Position numbers and translations under genes: made by a program
Source: Asterias amurensis
Taxonomy: Eukaryota > Echinodermata > Asteroidea > Forcipulatida > Asteriidae
Assembly: GCF_032118995.1 (NCBI RefSeq)
Contig: NC_092649.1
Coordinates: 21,559,332 to 21,623,331, forward strand
Direction of reading: 5' to 3'
DNA: 64,000 nt
Part shown: one piece after another, positions 42,701 to 56,400 of the stretch
How the letters are laid out: each line of letters starts with the position of its first letter
How positions within the stretch are numbered: the stretch's first letter is position 1
The notes under the pieces: model-generated
The model's database searches: none
Told to the model about the DNA's origin: nothing
What the model saw: only the letters and a program-made list of their open reading frames with translations

Positions 42701-44504
42701 AACTATAACAATGTTTTAGTAACAGTGTTGCGTGATGTGCCGTTAACGGTTGTTTTAGAATACAGTTTGTGTATTCAATGCATAATTACAACGGGAACAG
42801 GTCTGGAGGGCAACTCTGACCAATAAGTTACATGTTTCCCAAAGAAAACACCTTTTTCGGCGCTCTTTTTAAGTCGTTCTATTTCGATAACCTGACGTGG
42901 AGGTGGGCCCAAACAAGTCAATAGCGAAACGGAAAAACTGATACAATTTAACATTTTAATCTGCTCTGTTTCAATTTCAAAAGTCTTGCAAATGGGGTGG
43001 GGCACCGGGGGGGGGGGCTGGCGCGGACATGTACGTGCAACCTTCTCCCCGTGTGTGCTCAGCCCCACCTCCCCCCTACGAACCCCCGCCCATGAGTTAC
43101 GCTGATGCACTTAATTGTTATGACGTATGCCTTAAAGTAAAGGTACATAACTAAGTGTGTTGTCAACAACTTTTATGTTTTATGTAGGCCTTCAACTAGA
43201 CACCCGTGCAAAGTTCGTCGTCTGAAACAGTTAGGAGCGACTGGGCGTGCTAGAAGTCGAAAGATCGACTGTTGCAGTCGTCGAACGTCTTTGTTTCAGA
43301 CGTCAATCTTGTCATAGGCCGAACCTAATGTAATGTCGTGCTAAGTTCGCCTGTCTGAACCTAACATTTCGTAAGACTTGTTTAATTCAGGTGTTCAGGA
43401 AGACGCGTGTAACTTGGATTTATCCACGTCTATATACTACACTAGTATAAAGATAAACGCCTTTCGTAGTTACAGCCCATACTGAGTCGCCATAATATAA
43501 TATTTGGTTCGGCGCGACTCTGGGGTGCCTGTCGAACCGGGTGTAGGTTGCTGGATAAGTAGGATTTGAAACTTTGCATGGTGGAAATACGACATGGAAA
43601 GGTGGAAATGAATTTTAGAATATTTTGTCCCTCAATCTAGATTCTTTGGCCAGTGACAGTTAAACGAATGTAATTTGCAAAAGTTGTTGCACAACTCGAA
43701 TGATAAACGTTTCACATTGACTGTTTACAAAAGTTTAGGTTTGTTTGACTCTGACCCCCTTTCTGTTCTGTTGTAATGAACTCGTCATTTAGTGACGGAC
43801 TACTTATAGCCAGTCTGTTTCTTCACGATCTGCAAACACTTGTATTACGTTACTCTTAGCCAGAGAAAATGACCGCACTCCCTAATCAATCAGCAACGTC
43901 AATTATTGGAACACTTGAAATGTTATCTCGTGTACACTCGCACAATTTGGATCTTACGTTTTTAATCATATCTATACAAACATAAGAATAGATCAAAATG
44001 CAGCTGGATTGTAGTTCCAACACGTTATTCGATAATAAAGTCAACTGTAAACATTGTTAGCAATCATTGAGCAAACGTTGTTAAAAGCAGCAGTTTTGGA
44101 TATTAATATTTAACTATATAGCGCATTTTAAGATAAATAAATAAGCCTCTCCTATTCTGATAAACCTTGGTAGCATTATGTACACTGGATACAGGCTAGG
44201 TACTCTTCTTGTATAGGAGTCATATACACACAATTCTTTAAGAAATTCATAATATTTATAACTCATATAGAATGCCACATTTTTACAGCTGTTATTACAA
44301 ATAGATATTGATATAGAATGCTGAACTTTGTTCAGTTTGTGTAATTCTGCTCTTTCATGGTATACTTATGTGTTGTTTACCGTTTTGTATTTTTAGAAGT
44401 CGTTTTTAGATGCTGTTCTTCCTCTGAAATGATACTGACTTGCTTGAAAACTGTTTTATCGAAAAGATAATATTAGACATATCGCCAGATTTGCGGTTTT
44501 CATA
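39763..44504. other. Intergenic between ATXN10 and Wnt7
   Basis: No coding exons recognised. Holds the poly-C duplication (41215-41360), a possible family F fragment (43500-43580) and a decayed inverted stretch around 43220-43300 (GTCTGAAACAG / TTTCAGACG). Otherwise featureless AT-rich DNA. Confidence 0.5.
41215..41360. repeat. Two-unit tandem duplication with poly-C tracts
   Basis: GAGCCTTTTATT... GGGATAAGCGC(C)n is followed by GAGCCTTTTATT... AGGATAAGGCTC(C)n. Each unit of about 65-70 bases ends in a run of 13-15 cytosines. Intergenic. Confidence 0.8.
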
Positions 44505-45118
44505 CAAACCTCAGACAGTTTCGCTATTTCTATTGGTGGAGAGCGCTTCACGTGGGGGTGTTTAAATAAGGGAATCAATGTGTGGTGAAGAGGTTTTCAA
44601 CTAGTGGTTTAATCCCAACGAGGCCTGGTTCTTGATAATTTTACCGAGACGAAGTCGAGGTAATTATCAAGAACCAGGCCTCGGCGGGTGTAAACCACTA
44701 GTTGAAAACCGTTTCAACACACTTTGATTCCCATCCATAAATACCTTTTCGATCAAAAACATCATTACTTGTTGGTCAAAAAGTAAAATAAATGCAAAAA
44801 TTATAATTGTTAAATGATTTCTTGAAACACAACACCCCTCCAGCTATGAAATGGTAGAGCCCTCCGCTGCCCTTGCGTGAACAACTCCTTATAAGGGAAT
44901 GCTGTGGGCGTCGCGCGTATCGCGTGATGTGGCACAACTGTCCTGGCCGTTGCTCTCGACCAATAGGAATGAAGAAACTGTCTTATAAGAACAGGTGCAA
45001 GGTCGCGTGTCACGCCCATGAATTAACACTTTTTACCGGTCATAAACAAAGGTTAATACACACCCACATGACGCGCTCTCCACCAATAGAAATAGCGAAA
45101 CTGTCTGAGGTATTTATG
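44505..45118. mobile_element. Family C foldback element with clear inverted ends
   Basis: Ends CCTCAGACAGTTTCGCTATT (44510) and its reverse complement near 45085-45110. An internal hairpin has arms at about 44600-44650 and 44655-44705 centred on CCGAGACGAAGTCGAGG. Intergenic. Confidence 0.78.
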
Positions 45119-45600
45119 AATGGTTGATAATGACCAGCTGGTGCTCTGTTTATAACCAGTCGTTTTCAGATACTATGCGCTAGTCTTGGTGCAATACGTT
45201 TTTCGTAACGGGCGATGCAGTCGCCGTTGATGAGTTGGGAGCTGTGTGTGAAAGGAAAACGAGAAAGGTCTTGCACCAAGACTACTACGCACACGAAGCA
45301 CATCCGCAAACTGTCATAAAGATGCAACACACGTACAGAGCTCAATGACGTCGGAAAACGAATAAGTTTTACGGAGTATATTATACGCCTTTTAATAAAA
45401 AAGTCATTCATGAATGGGAATAAAAGAGTATTGACGCGTTCTTAAACTGCCGTTTAAAACCTTGCAGGGTCGTGGCCATGCGATGAAGGCCCTTGCCTTC
45501 GGCTTGGGCCTTTATCACACACCCACGACCCTGCCGGTTTTAAACGGCCGTTTAAGAACTCGTCGCTACCCTTTTATTCCCTTATTTATTCTATGTTATT
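45118..45600. mobile_element. Family C element, hairpin end
   Basis: Contains AACACACGTACAGAGCTC as in the 3.3-kb copy. It ends with a hairpin (about 45430-45565) around CTTGCCTTCGGCTTGGGCC, flanked by CTCGTCGCTACCC. It lies directly beside the previous element. Confidence 0.72.
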
Positions 45601-46063
45601 TGAAGCGTTTGAAGCTGATGTCGAAAATGTATACCGGTCCATTTCAGATGCCATAAATAGATCACCTTTTTATCGCAATTAATTTGCATGCAGGCAAACA
45701 GTTTAAATCAGTACCTTTGAATGATATGCAAACCCGTCGAGTATAAATCCTACTCGAACAATTGTGTTTCGTCATGTCAAAGCATGCAATGAAGAGATAC
45801 ATTGATTACTTTTTTTGTGATACCGATCAATACACTTTAAACCATATAGTACAGACAAGCTGTGTGTGTATTTGTTCGAAATATTCAAAATACTTTCCCC
45901 CTTATTGGTACAATGCTTGACACAATTAATGTGTGTTTACTTCCCCACCCACATTACTGTACATTGCAAGGGTAATAGTTGCTCCGAATAGTGCTAAACA
46001 AGATGACGTGAACTTAAGTGACAAATCACTTGAAACAACACCCAAACTCAATTGCATGGGTGT

Positions 46064-46417
46064 TTAAAGACACTGGACACTAATGGTCATTGTCAAAGAC
46101 CAATCTTCTATCTTGGTGTATCTCAACATATGTATAAAATAACAAACCTCTAAAATTTGAGCTCAATTGGTCGTCCAAGTTGTGAGATAATATGAAAGAA
46201 AAAATTACCCTTTTCACAGAAGTTGTGTGCTTTCAGATGCTTGATTTTGATCTAGTTCTAAGGCCTCGAAATCAAATTCGTGGAAAATTACTTCTTTCTC
46301 GAAAACTACGTCACTTCAGAGGGAGCGGTTTCTCACACTGCAGCTCTCAATTGCTTTTTGCCAAGTAAGTTGTTATGTTGATAATTATTTTGAGTATTTA
46401 CCATTAGTGTCCACTGA
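46064..46417. mobile_element. Family B MITE, opposite orientation
   Basis: TTAAAGACACTGGACACTAA to TTAGTGTCCACTGAGG. Lies just 3' of Wnt7, about 525 bases from its stop. Confidence 0.85.
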
Positions 46418-46941
46418 GGCTGCGTTTAACAGTGTAAAATACATTATTCGAATTCGAATGTTTAGCATCGAGCGAATCTGAGAGTGGTTATACTAGATGT
46501 GTAGGCCAACTTAGTTCCTTCTGGGTCGTGATACAACTTATACATGCCACAGTTTTCAGTGAAAACACGAATGCGGGTATTGTTCGGTAGGGCCCACGGG
46601 TCCGTTTTAACTCTTCCAAGCTTAGGCCTACACCTGGATTAATCTTCAAAAACGATAGCATTGGCCCAAGTTCCGCTCAGATTCTGAATGTCCCTTTGTC
46701 TTAACCGGTACACAGAGTGGTAGGAAACTGTGATACTTTGTTATCACATTGTATATCAACGATTTGGATATGTAAAATTGTTTCACATTATTGATGCCCA
46801 AAGTAGGTCCCATCACTACGAAATAGTTTGTGTTATGGGTCCACTTCGCTCCACATAACCTTGAACTGTTAATTGTAATGCACGTATTATATGGTAATAG
46901 TTGTCATGGTTTGACCATCGAGAATCGGCAAATACTCCATA

Positions 46942-47421
46942 TCATTTACACGTGTACTCCTCGGTCTGTTCGCTGCATTGGTTGCATCTGACGTAACAAC
47001 ACCAGTGGAACTTGCAGTTGCATTGCCATATTCTAGTGTATTGGTGTGTGTTGTAACCTCGTCCACAACACATCAAATCACAGCTATCTGTTCCTGTGGA
47101 AGTCCTATTACACTGTCTTCCTACTGTACCAAGTGATCCCACCCTAGGGTCTCGATCGCAGTAGTTGGGTGAACGCTGCAAGAACACCATATCAGTGGGA
47201 CGAGGCTTCTTAAAATTATTGATGTCCTTGATCTTTAAGAAAGCCGGCCGTCGAGTGCGTCTAGCGCGGACGGGTTCAACTTGGACTGGCTTGTCGTATT
47301 TTTGCTTCAGAATATTTCCCACAAGACGGAATGGCGGAAGGGTTGTCCAGCACGTCTTTGTCGTACAAGATCCAGAAACGCCATGACATTTGCATTCAAC
47401 GCCCATGTTCTCTTTAACAAT
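46942..47421 (-). CDS. Wnt7: Wnt7 exon 4 (terminal)
   Basis: Acceptor CCTGACAG|A. Encodes [17 protein letters not shown], the Wnt7-type linker ([29 protein letters not shown]) and the cysteine-rich C-terminal domain ending in CK and TGA at 46944-46942. Confidence 0.96.
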   Translation of the reverse strand: MVKENMGVECKCHGVSGSCTTKTCWTTLPPFRLVGNILKQKYDKPVQVEPVRARRTRRPAFLKIKDINNFKKPRPTDMVFLQRSPNYCDRDPRVGSLGTVGRQCNRTSTGTDSCDLMCCGRGYNTHQYTRIWQCNCKFHWCCYVRCNQCSEQTEEYTCK

Positions 47422-50400
47422 CTGTCAGGACAAAAAATACGATGCGTTTTGATCGGAGTTCAATGTCAATTATTACATCAAGAGCTATACTGACATTCTT
47501 GCCAGTCTTATTTAAACTATATGGAATCTGACTGCTGGTACCCAAACAAAGGTTTTGACTAATTAGGGGGACCGGATCCATTAGGGCTGGATGGATCATT
47601 TGACATGCCCAGTCACGTTAATCCGGAGGTCGTTGGTTCAAGTTCCGCCAGTCAATTTTTCTTTGTTCAAATCCAAGCTATGTTTAAATTAGTTGGTCTT
47701 TTGTTCACCAAAACGGAAAGTTCAAAAGACTTGTGTAATTACACAATCAATATCTTGAATGTGGAGGACTATAATAATTGTCGACATAGTGAGGCCTATG
47801 TGTGCTAAGTCTTCCATTAATGCTCTTCCTCTGGACTCAGGTGTCCACCCAATTTGTCTCAAGGTTTAAATCTTTTGAAATGACCGGATAACCTTAATGC
47901 TTATTATAATGGAGGAGGAGGGGTGAATAGCCCGAATGTCTTGGGGTGCTGTTTTGCACAGTCCGTCAAAGTCACTTACTCCTGCAAGATAGTCGGTGTA
48001 GTGTCTAGCATAGTTTACATGGTTTACTGAGTCCAGAGGATGGGTCCGACAAAAATGAAATTGAAAGCAAATTTGGTTGTGCGAGGCTGAAACCAATAAG
48101 CTTGCGGCTTATGCACACCTATAGTCCTAATACTGCACACACCAAGCCAAAAGCTCAGAGACCATTACTTGCAGTCAATCACACAAAACAAGAAAATAGT
48201 TGACATTTTGTTTGTGGGTTCTTTAGAAAGAAGTTTGCGATATGTTGTACAAATTTGTGAAATGTTGGGTTAAAAGGTAGTGGACACTATTGGTTATTAT
48301 TCAAAATAATTATTAGCCTAAAACCTTTCTTGGTAATGAGTAATGGAAAGCTGTTGAGAGTATAAACATTGTGAGAAAAGAAATGTAGTTTTCGAGAAGG
48401 AAGTAATTGTCCAAGAATTTGATTTCGAGACCTCAGATTTGAAATTTGAGGCCTTGAAATCAAGCATTATTAAAGCACACCATTTCGAGTGAAAGGGGTG
48501 TTTTTTCATTATTATCTCGCAACTTGATGACCGATTGAGCCCAAATTTTCACAGGTTTGTTATTTTATGCATGTGTTGAGATACAGCAAGTAAGAAGAAT
48601 GGTCTTTGATAATTACCAATAGTGTCTATAGTGTCTTTAATTCAATTGCACACAAGACCCACCTGTCTGCCTACTTCATTATTATGAAGATTCATCAGAG
48701 ATCTTGCATCATTCACCGTCTCCCCAGCATCTACAAATATCCTTGAAAATCGCAGACCATACTCTATATCAGCACTACATCCTCCCCATCGCCAACCGTC
48801 ATCCGTTAAGCCTGTCTCTTTACTCCTATCACAACTACAATTGGTGAGGTTACCGCGGCTACAGGCCTGTGTTATAGCATGTGTTGTGCCTGCAGAGTTG
48901 ATGGCATGTTTGAAGGACGCTTCGCAGTTGCCTACAATGACAAACAAATTACAGGGACGATTGAGAAATAAACAACAACCATACAGTCATGGTTCACGAG
49001 GAAGAGTATGCCAAGTGCAACGGGAATATTGCAATATGATCAAAGAGCACTGTTGCTTCAAGAATGAACAAACTGCAGATAGTGTTTTAATACGGGGTTT
49101 GTTTTCATACTAATCTCTTGATTTTTTTCCACGTACTTGATTGTGTTTCAATTCTGTATTAGGATTTTTTTATTCAGTGTGACCTCACGTTCGGGTTACT
49201 CAATATTTCACGGGTTATTCCGATTTTTGTCTGACCTCATCGGGTTATTCCGAATATTTCGGACCCCATGTTCGTGTTATTCCTATTTTCTCCTGACCTC
49301 ATATCCGGGTTAATCCGAATCACTTTGACCTCATGTTCGGGTTAATCCGAATCTCTCTGACCTCATGTTCGGGTTAATCCGAATCTCTCTGACCTCATAA
49401 TTCGGGTTAATCCGAATCTCTCTGACCTCATAATTCGGGTTAATCCGAATCTCTCTGACCTCATGATCGGGTTAATCCGAATCTCTCTGACCTCATGTTC
49501 GGGTTAATCCGAATCTCTCTGACCTCATGTTCGGGCTAATCCGAATCTCTCTGACCTCATAATTCGGGTTAATCCGAATCTCTCTGACCTCATAATTCGG
49601 GTTAATCCGAATCTCTCTGACCTCATGTTCGGGTTAATCCGAATCTCTCTGACCTCATAATTCGGGTTAATCCGAATCTCTCTGACCTCATGTTCGGGAT
49701 AATCCGAATCTCTCTTTGGTTATAGACCTCTTGAATAGGCCGCCATCTCTGAGTAGAGGTCGAAACGTGCAAGCCTTTAATATTATAGCCGCCACGATAA
49801 CTCTCAGCCAATGATATGTCTTTATTGTTTGTGACGTCATTTATCAGGGGTCTATTCCAATTATCCCAGACCCCTCATGTTTGGACACGTTATATTTTCT
49901 TTCCCCATGCCGGAATATTTGTATCCTGTCTAACCCAATGTTTCGATTGTTTGTTTTTGCGTTGTTTGGTTGTTGTGAGCCTTAGTCCCCACCCCCTCCC
50001 TTTTCCCTCATTTATGACTCGGTAATTGGTCATGAAAATGAAATGAAACAAAATACGTGTGACTGGACACAAAATGCCAACCACCTGTGATGAAGAGACA
50101 TAATGTTTATAAGCAATCCCTACATACGGCTCACCATGTTACAATAATGGTCTATGGTTCAGTTTGGCTCTGAATGTTCACTGAAATCAATTTATCGGTC
50201 AAAATGAATAGAGATGATATAAAGTGTTGGGTTACTTTATAATCCCTGCACTACAGGCATGTAATACAACACTGCCTTAACCAGAATTACTTATTTCCGG
50301 GCTTGAAGAAAACGAACTGTCGGAAAAGGTTTGACGAGGAATCACCTACGGCTAATTTGCTAACATTTGGGTTGTCATCAATCACCGAAATGCTGCTCTG

Positions 50401-53400
50401 ATTAACCGCTCATTGAACGGAAAGGTTAATAATTCCCAAATAGCTTAATATTGTACTCAAACGCTCAGCTCAAAGCACTCAAAGCTATTGGAAACACGTG
50501 GCTCTTACATCAGTGTGCAGTTGGCCGTAACTTTTGGCCATCAATAAAAGCGAGTCAGTCTTCATACGAAAAAAAGGTTTGTAAATTTAAAGTAATAAGG
50601 GATTTGATTTGGTCCGCTGAATGCTCGTCACAATAAAGTATTTGACCTGAGACATGAGACTTTAGCATCTCGATAGTTGTTAACGTCTAATAACCTCTTA
50701 TATTTACATAAAAGCAGAAATCCTTACTTTACAACGCGTACTCTTTGCTAATCTGAATGAGGGTGAGTAGACCGCCATTGTTATCCAAGCTACGAGGAGA
50801 CTGTTTAAACACGCGATCACCACCAGACGACCAGGCCCACATAGTCAAACGGTGTCATATTCTTTGCAAACTGAGAATGCTATTTCATGCATTCAATAAA
50901 AAAAGAAGTTACAATTGAAGGTTTGAAGTGCCTATTACCCAGTTGCCTTTCGGCAGAAGGTAAACATCGGTTACACGGTTGGGACTTGCGGGTTTTGTTT
51001 GGGTTTTAGTGTCACCTTGGCCAATTTTAGAAGCTTCTTGCCAGCGAGATCTGGTGTGAGGTAGCAATTGCCATCGTCTTTAAAGAATAATCAAAACGGC
51101 AAAACAACGAGTGGGCCAGTTCTAAAGGCCCTGTCACACCATGGCATATCGCCTGAACGTAAGCCAACGTATGCGAAATATCGAAAATACGTTGATGTAC
51201 GCTGATATAAGTTTGGGGTTAGTTGGGGATACGTCGTTTACGTTAAGAGCACGCTGGGATACGCTGTTAAAATTTTGAACACGTCGAGCCCGCTACTTCT
51301 TTTTTAGCATGTTCAAAATTTCTCGGCGTGCTGAACGTGTGCTCCATACATTCTGCATAAGTTCCCCGTAAGTTCATGGTACGTTGGATATACGTTGACA
51401 TACGTTGATATAAGCTGGCATACGTTATAGGGACGTTACTCGTAAGTTGGTATACGTTGATGTAGAAACGTACAACCAACGTAGTGATAACGCACATATT
51501 GTGTTCTACAGTACAGCTAGTGTATGTGCCGTAGAGCTAGAAAGCATTCGGCGTTTAATGAACGCCGAATTTTAATGAACGTCGCATGCCTGACAGCTCT
51601 ACGGCACATACACTAGCTGTAAATGGGGGGGGGGGGGGTCAGTATGAATATGCAGTACCAAGTTAAAAAACTAACAACTGCAAAATTCTTCAATATTCTA
51701 AAAATATCCTTTATAATCACTGAAGTAACGGTAAACAGTCAAGGTCATAGCAAACGTGAAGGGTTCATCAAAAAGGAGTTTTAATCATGTCACACTTTGC
51801 GAAGGGTTTATTTAAAATGTGCATACAGTTTAACACATTTGATTACTCTTCATTTAGAAAAAACATCTCAAGATAACCCTCAAGATAAATATTTCCCACC
51901 AAACGGAGCGGTTAACTGACGCGCTAGTGAACACTCGCATTTTCTCGTGAATTCTCAAAGGGTTCGAGAGCGCTTTTCTGATCACGATTTTGCAAAGAAA
52001 CTCTGCGCGTCAGCTTCATTATCTCGTAGTTGCGCACTGACTGCTACGTTCAGGCGAAACGCCACGGTGTGACAGGGCCTTCAACCATCTTCATTTCTTT
52101 ATGGTTGGTCGTGCTGAACGCATCAAACCATCAATACATTACTAAAACGCTTGCATACGCAGTCATAACTTTGTTATTTAGTTACGTGAAACACTATCAA
52201 TGCGTTAGTATACGCTATTTATACGTTCAATACGCTATGGAGACGCTATGGATACGTCCTATCCAAAACCGATGGCGACTTTTTCGATGCAATTCGTTGG
52301 GAAGTTGAACGTTCTTAGACTTTGAAAATTTTCGAACTATTTTGTGCATACGTTGGCAAACGTTCAGGCGATACGCCATGGTGTGACAGGGCCTTTAAAC
52401 TTGCTCATGGTCAAGCACGACCGGTCGTAATTTTCTTAGTGATTTTTAGGATAAACAAACAACAGCTGAATACAACCTAATCCTCTTTTTGTCAAGTAAG
52501 AAATTCCATGCTAATCGATGTTTTGTTCTAGGCAGCTCTATGAAGTTTAGCTCTGGTGTTGCGTGTACAAACATACAGTCTATAGACCGAGAGGACTGCA
52601 CATCACATTGTCACAGATCAGTGACTTCACTTTTGTAATGTACCCATATTCTAATAGCCAAAAGTTCCTATAAAAATGGAAACAATAATCGAGTCTCGGA
52701 CCTCACATTCAAACGGTGTAATATAAGTGTATTGAAGCTACAATTAAAATGCGACCATTAAAGCGAATTTACAAGAAGAGTTGTGACCCAGTATAACACA
52801 TAGCAGTTGCCCAAAGAGAGGCAAGCATTTACAAGAAGAGTTACAACCCAGTATAACACAAAGTAGTTGCCCAAAGAGAGGCAAGCATTTACAAGAAGAG
52901 TTGCAACCCAGTATAACACATAGCAGTTGCACAAAGAGAGGCAAGCATTTACAAGAAGAGTTGCAGCCCAGTATAACACGTAGTAGTTGCCCAAAGAGAG
53001 GCAAGCATTTACAAGAAGAGTTGCAACCCAGTAAAACACATAGCAGTTGCCCAAAGAGAGGCAAGCATTTACAAGAAGAGTTGCAACCCAGTAAAACACA
53101 TAGCAGTTGCCCAAAGAGAGGCAAGCATTTACAAGAAGAGTTACAACCCAGTAAAACACATAGCAGTTGCCCAAAGAGAGGCAAGCATTTACAAGAAGAG
53201 TTGCAACCCAGTAAAACACATAGCAGTTGCCCAAAGAGAGGCAAGCATTTACACGAAGAGTTACAACCCAGTATAACACAAAGTAGTTGCCCAAAGAGAG
53301 GCAAGCATTTACAAGAAGAGTTGCAACCCAGTAAAACACATAGCAGTTGCCCAAAGAGAGGCAAGCATTTACAAGAAGAGTTACAACCCAGTAAAACACA

Positions 53401-56400
53401 TAGCAGTTGCCCAAAGAGAGGCAAGCATTTACAAGAAGAGTTGCAACCCAGTAAAACACATAGCAGTTGCCCAAAGAGAGGCAAGCATTTACAAGAAGAG
53501 TTGCAACCCAGTAAAACACATAGCAGTTGCCCAAAGAGAGGCAAGCATTTACAAGAAGAGTTACAACCCAGTAAAACACATAGCAGTTGCCCAAAGAGAG
53601 GCAAGCATTTACAAGAAGAGTTACAACCCAGTAAAACACATAGCAGTTGCCCAAAGAGAGGCAAGCATTTACAAGAAGAGTTGCAACCCAGTAAAACACA
53701 TAGCAGTTGCCCAAAGAGAGGCAAGCATTTACACGAAGAGTTGCAACCCAGTATAGCACATAGCAGTTGCCCAGAGAGAGGCAAGCATTTACAAGAAGAG
53801 TTACAACCCAGTATAACACATAGCAGTTGCCCAAAGAGAGGCAAGCATTTACATGAAATACTTGTCGTTTGTTTTAGGCTCTGAGCTCAACATTAGCCTG
53901 CAATGTAGATTCAGTTTTCTTTTCGCTGGTTGGTTGAAATGTGCATTTGTAGAAAGTTAGACGAACGAGACCAACTAATCATGCACCATAATAGAATGAA
54001 CACTATCCGGTTGAGCTTGGGCCAGGGCTAGACTTCTCCATTCAGGACCCAATTTCATTAGCTGCTTAAGCACAGAAATAAGCTAAGCAAAAACAAACCT
54101 GTGCTAACCAAAATAGGGTTACCAGCCAAAATACCATGTCACATGTACAATTTTTGAGTGGATCCTGCTAATTTATGCTAAGCAGAACATTTTCAAGCAA
54201 TATTTCTGCTGAGCAGCTCAATGAAATTGGGCCCTGCTTGAGCACAAAAGTAGATATACACAAAAAAAGTTGTTAGGCCAGGGATATACTTCGACGAGAT
54301 GCTTCATCACAGAAGTTGCTGAGCACAAAACATTGTCTGTACCATAATAGGTTGTTTCCGGGATCGACCAGGGAAGTTGGAAGATCAACATTCCTCAAAA
54401 TGGACGTTAAATTTTCTCCTGGGCACCTTTAGACTTGTGGGTAAGGGTCCAACATGTTAGTGGGAAGTTTACATCAAATGTTCAGAGCCCTTGCCACTAT
54501 AATATGGATCATACAAATCAGATGGAACGTCGACGTTTTGCTAAGAAAAATGGGACGTTGGATTTAAAGGCAGTGGACACTACTTAAAATAACTCTTTGC
54601 ATAAAACCTTGCTTGGTAATGAGTAATGAGGAGAGTTTGACAGTATAAAACATTGTGAGAAACGGCTCCATCTGAAGTACCGTCGTTTTCGAGAAAGAAG
54701 TAATTTTCGACGAATTTGATTTCGAGTCTTCGGAGTTAGATTTTAAGGTCTCGAAATCAACCATCCGAAAGCACACAACTTCGTGTGACAAGGGTGTTTT
54801 TTCCTTTCATTATTTTTATTATTATTATTATTTTGTTATGCAAGTCGCCAGACTCACAAGGCCTGAAGGCCAGTTCAAGGTGGGCTACAACTATTTTATT
54901 CCAGAGGCCGTTGCCACCTACTCCTAGGGCTGAAACAGAGTTACCCCTTTTACAGTCCATTGGGATTATCATCTCGCAACTTCAACGACCAATTGAGTTT
55001 AAAGTTTCACAGTTTTGTTATTTTATGCATGTGTTGAGACACACCAAGTGAGACGACTTGTCTTTGACAATAACCAATAGTATCTAGTGTATTTAAACAT
55101 CAAATGTTGAACTTGAGAGTTGTTAAACCTTCTGAATCTGTCTGCGTCTACAAAAGCAAACTACACAGAGCAGTTGAAACATTCCAAAACAAACAAACAA
55201 ACAAACAAACATCAAACAACGCCACGACAAACAAACAAACTAAAGTGTGGCTAACCCCCACCCTTGTGCTAACTAGAAGTGTCTTGGGTGCGCTACTGTA
55301 CAGGCGGGAAGGGTGTGGTCTGGCTTTCTTTATTATTCAGGTGACGGACGATCCACCTATGCAAAAAACACTCAGTCTTGCCCTTTGAGATTACCTGCGG
55401 TACGTTCTACATTTCTTTTCTTTTAAAACAACATATTGACGGTCCTTCCACATCTTCAAATGGAATTTAACGAAATAAGAGAACCTTAAACTGCCCTGAA
55501 AATGTACTTGTTTATATAATAACTATGAGTGTGCCAGTAAAACCGAAGTTAAATATTTCTTTACCTGCAAACACGGTGTTAAGGGATATAGACACGGGTA
55601 TATCGCGTGACAACCCAGGTGGGTTCATTCCCTGCTGGAACAATGTATGCCCTTGTTACCATAGCGTGTAGATGAAAACATCATATCGTTCTGGTATTTA
55701 ATCTAAATAATGATCAATGGATGGCGTGTTTGTATGGAAATCATTGCCACGATTAATTGAAGGGACATTCCTAAAAAATTAAAGTAGTTCGTGCGGATAA
55801 GAGTTGAGAATGTTTTGTTCATTTTGCTAAAAGGTGTATCACCCTGAGATGACGCGATCTTTGTTGACACAACTGTGGTGCAATCCAGTTTCCCGCCCAG
55901 TGGAGCCTATGAGTGAGTAATGTTCACAAAGATATACATTCTGTACCGTTTACGAGCTAAATATACTATAGGTCACATGTTTCAAATAATAAAGACGTAC
56001 CCGTGACGTCACATCTTCCTTCAATGTAAAATAAAATGCTACGAGTCTGCCATGTAGGCCCTCTTTTTTTCTTTTTCTTTTTTTCTGTTTGTTTGATTTG
56101 TTTGTTGTGTTTCCAAATCAAGAGCCTTATTTAAATGTAATGACGTAATTATAATATAAATTGCAATTATTTACGAGATCATCTATTGACCCCATTCCCC
56201 TGCCCCTGACTTGCTGCTGTATCCACCTAATGTATAATAAGTGACACAAATTTACAACTTTATAAAGGGAAATAACTCGATCAAGATAGCATTACAATTT
56301 AACAAATTTTTCAGAAATGTGAAGTCAGAAATGTAAAGGAACAGTACTGTGGGTTTGAACATTAACTATATTAATTAGTCTTTTACCTGACAACATTTGT

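Noticed and set aside
47590..47655. tRNA-like B box (GGTTCAAGTTCC) in Wnt7 intron 3
   Set aside because: No matching A box or clover-leaf arms nearby; at most a SINE remnant.
49181..49715. Interstitial telomere-like repeat because of GGGTTA words
   Set aside because: The period is 32-33 bases and GGGTTA is not in tandem hexamers.
52744..53884. Open frames of 327-366 codons on both strands in the 60-bp array
   Set aside because: A repeat unit divisible by three without stops keeps frames open automatically. Variation between units is not biased to silent sites, there are frames on both strands, and the array lies inside a Wnt7 intron.
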